From Ahniella affigens (lineage in GTDB: Bacteria > Pseudomonadota > Gammaproteobacteria > Xanthomonadales > Ahniellaceae): a stretch of 64,000 bases of DNA. Position numbers and translations under genes: made by a program. Location of the stretch: the NCBI RefSeq assembly GCF_003015185.1, contig NZ_CP027860.1, positions 992,001 to 1,056,000 of the forward strand. The letters run 5' to 3'. Of this stretch, positions 52,489-59,570 are shown one piece after another. The stretch's first letter is position 1; each line of letters starts with the position of its first letter. The notes under the pieces were generated by a model. That model searched no databases. It had not been told where the DNA came from and saw nothing but the letters and a program-made list of their open reading frames with translations.

Positions 52489-53259
52489 ATGACTGACATC
52501 GACGAGACAAAACCCAAACCCCGGCACCCTGGGATTTACCTGCTGCCCAACCTGTTCACCACCCTGGGCATGCTTGGCGGGTTTTACGCCATTGTTTCGG
52601 CCTTTAGTGGGCACTACATCGAGGCTGCAATCGCGGTCTTCGTAGCCGGATTGCTGGATGGTATCGACGGCCGCGTGGCGCGTCTGACGAATACGCAGAG
52701 CGATTTCGGGGTGCAATACGACTCCCTGGCCGATCTCGTCAGCTTCGGCTTGGCACCCGCACTGGTGATGTACTCGTGGTCGTTGTCGAATCTGAAAAAT
52801 TATGGCCCGATTGTCGGCAAGATCGGCTGGACGGTTGCGTTCGTTTACGCCGCCTGTGCGGCGATGCGCCTGGCCCGCTTCAACACCCAGGTCGGCGTGA
52901 TCGATAAGCGCTATTTTCAGGGCTTGGCAAGCCCGGCTGCGGCCGGCCTGATGATGAGCTATGTGTGGACCATGAATGACCACGACGTATCGGGCGCCAC
53001 GATGGCATTCGTGTCGTTGGGCGTCACGTTGTGTGCGGCGCTGCTGATGATCAGCAAGCTCCGGTATTTCAGCTTCAAGTCAAAACCCGAGAGCGAGAAG
53101 GTGCCGTTTTTGGTCCTGCCGATTCTGGTTGGCGTCATCGTGGCGCTCGTGATTGACACGCCGCGCGTGCTGTTCGGAATCGCGATTGTCTATGTGCTGT
53201 CTGGTCCGCTGTTGACGCTTTGGGGACTCAGGCATCGTCGCAAGGGGCAGCCGGGGTGA
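52489..53259 (+). CDS. pssA: CDP-diacylglycerol-serine O-phosphatidyltransferase
   Basis: This 256-residue membrane enzyme carries the CDP-alcohol phosphotransferase motif DGIDGRVARLTNTQSDFGVQYDSLADL (D-G-x2-A-R-x8-G-x3-D-x3-D, broken for description) in its first third. Several transmembrane segments follow, and the C-terminus is basic (RHRRKGQPG). It makes phosphatidylserine, the precursor of phosphatidylethanolamine. It is first in a tightly coupled operon with the partner-switching genes and the MlaE/MlaF transporter; its stop overlaps the GTG of the phosphatase gene. Confidence 0.95.
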   Translation: MTDIDETKPKPRHPGIYLLPNLFTTLGMLGGFYAIVSAFSGHYIEAAIAVFVAGLLDGIDGRVARLTNTQSDFGVQYDSLADLVSFGLAPALVMYSWSLSNLKNYGPIVGKIGWTVAFVYAACAAMRLARFNTQVGVIDKRYFQGLASPAAAGLMMSYVWTMNDHDVSGATMAFVSLGVTLCAALLMISKLRYFSFKSKPESEKVPFLVLPILVGVIVALVIDTPRVLFGIAIVYVLSGPLLTLWGLRHRRKGQPG

Positions 53260-54521
53260 TCCCCGTTCGGCGGGAGCGATCGGCCGAGGCGGCGCCCGTG
53301 CAGCGTCCGGATCCGATTGCGCTCATTGCTGAACTCAGCCAGGCGCTGGCGCTCAGCCTCGATCTTGGCGCCACGCTGCGCCTCGCTATTGGGCGGATTG
53401 TGGACGCGCTCGATGTCGAAGCGGTATCAGTCTTCATGATCGACCCCGAAGCCGAGGTGCTGCGCTGTCTGGCGGCGCATGGCCCCGTCGATATCGTCGG
53501 AATGAGTCTGCCGGTCGATCAGGGCATTGTCGGGCGGACCTTCCAGACCCGCCAATGCCAGATGGTCGATGACACGGCTGAGGATCCCGATTTTACGGGG
53601 GCGATCGACGCGGTCACCGGGTTTCGAACCCGCTCGATGATCTCGACGCCGTTGCTCACCGCGCAAGGCGCCATCGGTGTCCTGCAAGCCGTCAACAAGC
53701 GCGGCTGGCAGCGCTTTGACCTCGAAGATCGCGATCTGCTGCGTGCTTTGGCATCGCCACTCGCGCTCGCCGCGGCCAATGCGTTCATGGCGCGCTCGTT
53801 GATGGAGCAAACCCGGATTCGGCGCGAACTCGAGCTGGCTCGGCGGATGCAGCGTAGCCTCTTGCCCAAACGCCGGCGCGGCGATTTTCCGATCCTGGCG
53901 TTGCACCGGCCCGCGCGCGAGATCTCCGGCGACTTTTACGAATACTTCGATTTGCCAGACGGCCGCATCGCGTTTGCGATGGGCGACGTGGCCGGCAAGG
54001 GCTTGGATGCCGCGTTCCTGATGGTTCGCTGCGCGAGCTTGCTGCGCTGGACTGGCAAAGAAGGGCTGCCGCCTTCGGCTTGGCTTGCCCGTGTCAATCG
54101 CGAATTGTGCGAAAGCATGCAGGGTGGCAGTTTTGTCTGCGCGGTGGCGGGTCTGTTCGACCCGGAGACGCAAGAGGTCCATTGGTCGAATGCGGGGCTG
54201 CCATCGTTGATTCGTATTGACGCCGATCGACAGGTTCAGCAGTTTCGCGCGGAAGGACCGCCGCTTGGCATTCTCGCCGATATGGATTTTCCGGAACAGC
54301 GCTGCCACCTGCGTCATGCGAGTCTCTATCTGTTTTCTGATGGCGTCACCGACGCGCGCGATGCGGATGGCAACATGCTTGGCGTCGATGGCGCGGTGAC
54401 AATGATTCGGAACCAGCAAGGCATTCAGCGGCCACAATCACGCCTGCGCCGCATTGCCTCCGAACTGCGCCGCCTGCAGCTCAGTGATGACACCACGCTG
54501 ATGTTGATCGAGGGGTCATGA
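53256..54521 (+). CDS. GAF-SpoIIE (RsbU/PP2C-type) phosphatase
   Basis: This 421-residue protein has a GAF domain (about 30-190, with QAVNKRGWQRFDLEDRDLLRALA) and a SpoIIE phosphatase domain (about 215-421). The latter has RRMQRSLLP, REISGDFYEYFDLPDGRIAFAMGDVAGKG (metal Asp-Gly) and LFSDGVTDARDADG. This family dephosphorylates SpoIIAA-type STAS proteins, acting as the input arm of partner switches. The GTG at 53256 overlaps the pssA stop (GTGA); an upstream TTG (53220) would start inside pssA. It is followed directly by the kinase gene (ATGA overlap). Confidence 0.9.
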   Translation: MIPVRRERSAEAAPVQRPDPIALIAELSQALALSLDLGATLRLAIGRIVDALDVEAVSVFMIDPEAEVLRCLAAHGPVDIVGMSLPVDQGIVGRTFQTRQCQMVDDTAEDPDFTGAIDAVTGFRTRSMISTPLLTAQGAIGVLQAVNKRGWQRFDLEDRDLLRALASPLALAAANAFMARSLMEQTRIRRELELARRMQRSLLPKRRRGDFPILALHRPAREISGDFYEYFDLPDGRIAFAMGDVAGKGLDAAFLMVRCASLLRWTGKEGLPPSAWLARVNRELCESMQGGSFVCAVAGLFDPETQEVHWSNAGLPSLIRIDADRQVQQFRAEGPPLGILADMDFPEQRCHLRHASLYLFSDGVTDARDADGNMLGVDGAVTMIRNQQGIQRPQSRLRRIASELRRLQLSDDTTLMLIEGS

Positions 54522-54979
54522 GCGCACCGGCCTTGCTCCGCTACCGCTTTGCAGCCCGCGCCGAAGCCTTGGCTGACATGCGGCATGCGCTCAAGTCCAG
54601 TCTGAAGGCCAAAGCCGTGTCGGACGCCGAGATCACCCGCCTCGTACTGGCGGTCGATGAAGCGGCGAGCAATATCATCAGGCATGCGTACCGCCAGTGT
54701 ACGCCGGGCGAAATCGAACTGACGCTGACACGTGTGCGCGGCAAACTGCGTTTTCGGCTACGCGACTACGCGCCGCCTGTAGACAGCAAGTGCGTGAAGC
54801 CGAGGAATCTGGATGAGTGCCGGCCCGGTGGCTTGGGCATCAACCTGATTGATGACATCATGGACCGCTGGCGGTTGCGGGCGCTCAAGAAGCGCTGTGG
54901 CAACGTGCTGGTGATGTTCAAACGCCTGACCCAGGTGCGGGTCAGCAGCAGGAGCAAGCATGGATCGCGGGATCGTTGA
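54518..54979 (+). CDS. RsbW/SpoIIAB-like anti-sigma regulatory kinase
   Basis: This 153-residue protein has the GHKL ATPase N-box (AVDEAASNIIRHAY, Glu48 and Asn52), the G1 (RDYAPPVD) and G2 (RPGGLGINLIDDIMD) boxes and no transmembrane segment. RsbW-type kinases phosphorylate STAS antagonists on a Ser. The ATG overlaps the phosphatase stop, and the C-terminal 20 bases overlap the start of the STAS gene. Confidence 0.9.
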   Translation: MSAPALLRYRFAARAEALADMRHALKSSLKAKAVSDAEITRLVLAVDEAASNIIRHAYRQCTPGEIELTLTRVRGKLRFRLRDYAPPVDSKCVKPRNLDECRPGGLGINLIDDIMDRWRLRALKKRCGNVLVMFKRLTQVRVSSRSKHGSRDR

Positions 54980-55277
54980 ATCAAAGCATGGTGTGTTTGG
55001 CATCCTCGATGTGCGCGGGGAGGTCGATCTGTCCTGGTCGCAGGAGTTGCGCGGCGCGGTACTGAAAGCGCTGCAGCAGCACGATGCGTTGGCCGTGCGC
55101 CTGGCGGCGGTGGATTACATCGACTCGTCCGGCATCGCCGCGCTGGTTGAGGGGTTCCAGCAGGCTCGCGGCAAGCAGCAACCTTTCATTTTGCTGACGC
55201 CGAGTCCGAGTGTGCGCGCTGTGCTCGAGTTGGCGCGGCTTGATCGGGTCTTTCAGATTCGGGAGCATCTGGACTGA
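54960..55277 (+). CDS. STAS-domain protein, SpoIIAA-like, in MlaB position
   Basis: This 105-residue single STAS domain has VDYIDSSGIAALVEG, in which Ser57 corresponds to the phosphorylated Ser of SpoIIAA/RsbV by motif. It is transcribed with a SpoIIE phosphatase and RsbW kinase upstream and an MlaE permease and MlaF ATPase downstream (2 bp gap). E. coli MlaB is likewise a STAS protein that binds MlaF. The protein could therefore be an MlaB whose activity is set by phosphorylation, or an anti-sigma antagonist that merely sits in the same operon. Confidence 0.88.
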   Translation: MDRGIVESKHGVFGILDVRGEVDLSWSQELRGAVLKALQQHDALAVRLAAVDYIDSSGIAALVEGFQQARGKQQPFILLTPSPSVRAVLELARLDRVFQIREHLD

Positions 55278-55279
55278 GC

Positions 55280-56071
55280 ATGCTGGCACCAACCTTAGAC
55301 CGCATCGGACGTCGCACGGTTGCCGCAATCGGTGGTCTGGGGTATGGCGCCAGCGTGTTGGTCGAGAGTGTCTATTACCTGACCTTCGGCCGGTTCCGGG
55401 GGCAGCGCGTGCGTGCTTCGGCAATTTTCGAGCAGATGCGCGTTATCGGTGTGGACGCGGTCCCCATTGTGAGTTTGCTGAGTATTACCGTTGGCCTGAT
55501 GCTCGCGATCCAGTTCATCTCGGCGCTGCGCGACTTTGGTGCCGAGACGGGCGTAATTATCGCAATTGCCAAATCGATCACCCGCGAGTTCGGCGTGCTG
55601 ATCACCGGCATCTTGATCGCTGGTCGGTCCGGGTCGGCGTTGGCCGCGCGGATTGGCTCGATGACCGTGTCGCAGGAGGTTGATGCCCTGGCGGTCATGG
55701 GCGTGGACCCGGTGCGGTATCTGGCCGCGCCAGCGCTTGCTGCGCTCCTGATCATGATGCCCTGCCTGACGTTGCTCGCCGACGCGGTGGCGATACTTGG
55801 TTCGGGGCTCTACGCTGGCCCGAAGCTCGATATGAGTCTCTACAACTATTTGCAGCAGACCCTAGAACTGATCAAGCCGCGTGATCTGCTGGAGGGCCTT
55901 GGCAAGAGCGTGGTCTTTGCAATTCTCATCACGCTGGTCGGCGTGTGCACCGGCTTTTCGGTCAGCGGTGGCGCCGAAGGCGTTGGCCGGGCCACGACGC
56001 GCGCGGTGGTCTGGTCGATCACGGCGATCATCATTGCCGATATGGCCTTCAGCTTCTTCCTGAATCGGTGA
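55280..56071 (+). CDS. mlaE: MlaE-type ABC transporter permease
   Basis: This 263-residue membrane protein has the MlaE hallmarks: VIGVDAVPIVSLLSITVGLMLAIQF, the long VSQEVDALAVMGVDPVRYLAAP coupling loop and the C-terminal GVCTGFSVSGGAEGVGRATTRAVVWSI. It moves phospholipid between the membranes together with an MCE subunit and ATPase. It is separated from the STAS gene by 2 bp and from the ATPase gene by 4 bp. The symbol denotes family membership. Confidence 0.93.
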   Translation: MLAPTLDRIGRRTVAAIGGLGYGASVLVESVYYLTFGRFRGQRVRASAIFEQMRVIGVDAVPIVSLLSITVGLMLAIQFISALRDFGAETGVIIAIAKSITREFGVLITGILIAGRSGSALAARIGSMTVSQEVDALAVMGVDPVRYLAAPALAALLIMMPCLTLLADAVAILGSGLYAGPKLDMSLYNYLQQTLELIKPRDLLEGLGKSVVFAILITLVGVCTGFSVSGGAEGVGRATTRAVVWSITAIIIADMAFSFFLNR

Positions 56072-56075
56072 GGCC

Positions 56076-56885
56076 ATGGCAGACGCAGAAACTCCGGTCA
56101 TCGAAGTGAAAGGCTTGGAGGCCTACTACGGGCGACGACGCATCCTGAAAAGCGTCGACTTCAGCGTCAACCGTGGCGAAGTGCGCGTCATCATGGGCGG
56201 CTCAGGTTCGGGCAAAAGCACGTTGCTTCGGCATCTGATTGGTTTGAATCGTCCGGCCGCTGGCCACGTGCGGGTCTTGGGCATTGATCTGGTCGAGGCG
56301 GGGACGGCAGAGTATCTGGCCTTGCGCAGGCAGATCGGCGTATCGTTTCAAGGCGGCGCCCTGATCACGTCGCTTGATGTCGAGGACAATGTGGCGCTGC
56401 CTCTGCGGGAGCATTACCCGGAGTTGGACGACAACACCGTCCGCATCATGGCCCGTCTGAAACTCGAAATCGTCAATCTGGGCGGGTTCCAACACTTGAT
56501 GCCGTCGCAGTTATCCGGAGGCATGATCAAGCGTGCCGCGCTCGCGCGGGCGATCGTCATGGATCCCAAGTTGCTCTTTTTTGACGAGCCATCGGCCGGG
56601 CTTGATCCGGTGGTCTCGGCCGAACTCGACGAATTGATTCTGAAGTTGCGTGATGCGTTGCGCATGACCATTGTGGTGGTCACGCATGAGTTGGAGAGTG
56701 CCTTTCGGATTGCCGACACCATCACCGTCCTCGATCACGGCGACATTCTGATCAGCGGTACGGTCGATGATGTCCGGAACAGCCCGCTCGAACGGGTGCA
56801 GGACTTGTTGAATCGACGTCCACGTGACCTGGTGATCGATGCCGATGAGTATCTTCGTCGGCTGACCGAAGAGGACGCCACATGA
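56076..56885 (+). CDS. mlaF: MlaF-type ABC transporter ATPase
   Basis: This 269-residue ATPase has Walker A GGSGSGKST, Q-loop SFQGGALI, the ABC signature LSGGMIKRAALARAI, Walker B LLFFDEPSAGLDP and the switch VTHELE. It is the ATPase partner of the upstream MlaE permease. No MCE (MlaD) gene follows: only an 8-codon frame (56882-56908) and then the MgtC/DUF4010 gene. The MCE subunit is probably elsewhere, as the left edge of the window shows one in another operon. Confidence 0.94.
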   Translation: MADAETPVIEVKGLEAYYGRRRILKSVDFSVNRGEVRVIMGGSGSGKSTLLRHLIGLNRPAAGHVRVLGIDLVEAGTAEYLALRRQIGVSFQGGALITSLDVEDNVALPLREHYPELDDNTVRIMARLKLEIVNLGGFQHLMPSQLSGGMIKRAALARAIVMDPKLLFFDEPSAGLDPVVSAELDELILKLRDALRMTIVVVTHELESAFRIADTITVLDHGDILISGTVDDVRNSPLERVQDLLNRRPRDLVIDADEYLRRLTEEDAT

Positions 56886-56904
56886 TGGTTGCGGGCCGAA
56901 TCCG

Positions 56905-58152
56905 ATGATGCCGATCGCCATCGATCGGGATCTGTTAATCGGCCTGGGCGTGGCGCTCGCGGTGGGCCTATTGATCGGTGTCGAACGCGAGCAGCGCCGC
57001 GTCACGCACCCGAACTTGGTCGCTGGCGTGCGGACGTTTGCCCTGCTGTCGTTGTCGGGTGCGCTGTGCAGTTTGCTCGGCGTCGCCATGCTGACTGCCG
57101 GGGCGCTCTTTGTCGCGGCGGCTGCCTTGATCAGCTACATCCGCATTCGAACTGATGATCCAGGTCTCACCACCGAAGTGTCGATGTTTGCCGTGTACGT
57201 ACTCGGCGCGCTCGCCCTGCAAGCGCCCGTGCTGACTGCCGCGCTGGCGGTGGCGGTAGCGTTGCTTCTGGCCATGAAAACGCATTTGCATGCGTTCTCG
57301 CGGGAGCTGCTCAGCGCCGAAGAACTTCGCGACGGTCTGCTGCTGATTGCTTCGGCTTTGATCGTGCTGCCGTTGTTGCCCGACCATGCCGTCGATCCGT
57401 ATGGTGTGCTGAACCCGTTCAAGGTTTGGCGTGTCGTCGTTTTGGTCATGGCGATCAATGCGCTCGGCTATGTGGCGCAGCGGATGCTCGGCGCCCGCTT
57501 GGGTTTGCCGATCTCCGGATTTGTCGGCGGGTTTGTGTCGTCCACCGCAACCATCGGTGCCATGGGGCAGCGTGCGAAGGCGCACCCGGACCAACGCCGT
57601 TCCTGCGTGGCCGCCGCTGCGGTGTCGAACGTCGCGACCATCATCCAGATGGGCCTGGTATTGATCGCTCTGGCGCCGAATTTGTTCCAGCACCTGAGCC
57701 GGCCCATGCTGATCGCAGGGCTCGCAACCCTGCTTGCGGCGGCGATGACTGGTCTTCATGCATGGCGTGAGCCGGCGGGCGAGGGGGCTGCCATGCGGGG
57801 TCGCCCGTTCGAGTTGAAACAAGCGCTACTGTTTGCGGCGCTGGTGACCGGCATCTTGTTCACGTCCGCGTTGCTGGTGCGTTGGTTTGGCGACAAAGGT
57901 GTAATGCTCGCGGCGGGCTTCGCCGGTTTCGCCGATGTGCACGCGGCGGCTGCCTCCGTGGCGCAAATGTTGTTTGCAGAGCAGATCAGTCTGGACCAGG
58001 CCGAATGGGCCGTGTTGATTGGGCTGGTCTGCAACACGGTCAGCAAGACCGTAGTCGCGTTTGCGACAGGTGGTCGCGCATTTGCCTGGATGCTGATGCC
58101 GATTCTGATCGCGCTATTGCTGAGCTTCAGTCTGACGATTTGGCTTTGGTAG
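56905..58152 (+). CDS. MgtC/SapB family protein with DUF4010
   Basis: This 415-residue membrane protein has the N-terminal MgtC-like part (RDLLIGLGVALAVGLLIGVERE, then VAGVRTFALLSLSGALCSLLG) and a C-terminal DUF4010 membrane half with GFVGGFVSSTATIGAMGQRAK and FAGFADVHAAAASVAQM. The ion or metabolite is unknown. It follows MlaF by 20 bp in the same direction and overlaps the convergent binding-protein gene by 26 bp at their 3' ends. Confidence 0.9.
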   Translation: MMPIAIDRDLLIGLGVALAVGLLIGVEREQRRVTHPNLVAGVRTFALLSLSGALCSLLGVAMLTAGALFVAAAALISYIRIRTDDPGLTTEVSMFAVYVLGALALQAPVLTAALAVAVALLLAMKTHLHAFSRELLSAEELRDGLLLIASALIVLPLLPDHAVDPYGVLNPFKVWRVVVLVMAINALGYVAQRMLGARLGLPISGFVGGFVSSTATIGAMGQRAKAHPDQRRSCVAAAAVSNVATIIQMGLVLIALAPNLFQHLSRPMLIAGLATLLAAAMTGLHAWREPAGEGAAMRGRPFELKQALLFAALVTGILFTSALLVRWFGDKGVMLAAGFAGFADVHAAAASVAQMLFAEQISLDQAEWAVLIGLVCNTVSKTVVAFATGGRAFAWMLMPILIALLLSFSLTIWLW

Positions 58153-59335
58153 CCGTTGCGTCCTTGAACGCCACCCAGACGGCCTTCCATTGCGTCCGCG
58201 GTGCGTCGGGCAGAATCGGCGCATCGACCAATCGACTGGCCTGTTCGGTATTCGGATACACCGCTTGATCCATTAGCAGCGACGCAGACTGCAAGGCCTG
58301 TGCCTCGACATTGGGATTCGCGTAGTGCAACTGGTCGCTGATGCCGGCGATGACGTCTGGGCGTAACAAGTAGTTGATGAATTGATGCGCGTTGCCTGGG
58401 TGGGGCGCTGAATTCGGAATTGCCATCACGTCAACCCAGCGAATCGCGCCTTCCTTCGGGATCCGATATTGGACGCGACGGTCCGTTGCCAGTGCCTGCG
58501 TCGCTGCTCGCCGCAGATCACCCGAATACCCGAGCACGACGCACGCTTTGCCGGCCGCCAATGCATCCACGTAGGTATCGGCGGCGAGAACCGAAACGTA
58601 TGGCCGGATGGCCTGCAGGGCCGCCGCTGCGGCCGCCAGATCGGCGTCGCTCGCCGAGGCGACCGGCCGGTGCGCCGCAATGAGCGCGGACGCGATGACA
58701 TCGGTCATGTCGTCCACTATGGTGATGCCGCAGTCGGCCAACTTGGCCGCATGTTCGGGGTTGAACACCAGACTCCACGAGTCGAGATCGGCATCAGCAC
58801 CGAGGCGGCTCTGGACGGCCGCCACATCGATCGCAAGTCCGGTCGTGCCCCACAGATAGGGAACCAGATAGTGGTTGCCTGGATCGATCTCGCCCAGGCC
58901 CAGGACGACTCCAGCGTCGATGCGGCCGAGCCCTTCCAGACGACTCTTGTCGAGTTTCTGCAGTTTGCCTTCGGCAACAAAGCGCGCAGCCCAGGGTCGC
59001 GCACTCGGAAACATCAGGTCGTACTGCCCTTTGTCGATCTGCGCGGCCAACGTGTCGTTTTGGTTGAACGTGTCGTAGACCACCTTGATGCCGGTTTCGC
59101 GCTCGAACTGCTGAAGCACGCCCGGTTCCATGTAGTCGAACCAGTTGTAAACCTGCAAGACCGGTTCTTCGGGCGGCGGCCCACTGCTATTGGCCTTGGA
59201 GGGTTCTGTCTCTGCGCAGGCACCAAGGGCCAGGACAAGCCCAGTCAACATTAGGCGGAGGCAGGCGATCCGGCCGGGAGAACGCAGGGCAGGCACTGGG
59301 TGGCGGTTCCTTGGCATCTGGATCTTCCCAATCAT
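58127..59335 (-). CDS. Polyamine-type ABC transporter substrate-binding lipoprotein
   Basis: This 402-residue protein has a lipoprotein-like signal (LVLALGACAE, Cys near residue 40) and a PotD/PotF-like solute-binding body: QVYNWFDYMEPGVLQQFERETGIKVVYDTF, YDLMFPSARPWAARF, YLWGTTGLAIDVAAV and INYLLRPDVIAGISD. Spermidine/putrescine is the likely ligand. No cognate permease or ATPase genes are near. The N-terminus is long for a signal peptide; an internal ATG (MPRNRHP, 59317) or MLTGLVLAL is possible. Confidence 0.88.
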   Translation of the reverse strand: MIGKIQMPRNRHPVPALRSPGRIACLRLMLTGLVLALGACAETEPSKANSSGPPPEEPVLQVYNWFDYMEPGVLQQFERETGIKVVYDTFNQNDTLAAQIDKGQYDLMFPSARPWAARFVAEGKLQKLDKSRLEGLGRIDAGVVLGLGEIDPGNHYLVPYLWGTTGLAIDVAAVQSRLGADADLDSWSLVFNPEHAAKLADCGITIVDDMTDVIASALIAAHRPVASASDADLAAAAAALQAIRPYVSVLAADTYVDALAAGKACVVLGYSGDLRRAATQALATDRRVQYRIPKEGAIRWVDVMAIPNSAPHPGNAHQFINYLLRPDVIAGISDQLHYANPNVEAQALQSASLLMDQAVYPNTEQASRLVDAPILPDAPRTQWKAVWVAFKDATATKAKSSD

Positions 59336-59570
59336 TGTTGCGAATTATCGTGCCTCGTGGTCCCGTTGCAAACAGCCGGTGGTCACGCAGTGCGGTGCTG
59401 AAGCGGTGCCGCGTTCACGAATCGCCGACGTCAAGCTGGTGCATAGCAGTTGCGGGAACCATTCAGAAAACTGTCCGTAAACGCCCTGCACCTAATTCTG
59501 CCGCGAAAAGTGCCGCGAAATGTGGTGTCCACCGCTGCCAAAAATCCAGCCGTCGTCGTACAGTCGGGGC

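Noticed and set aside
52150-52983. 277-codon minus-strand frame over the REP pair and pssA
   Set aside because: Crosses REP elements and the antisense of pssA; no recognisable features.
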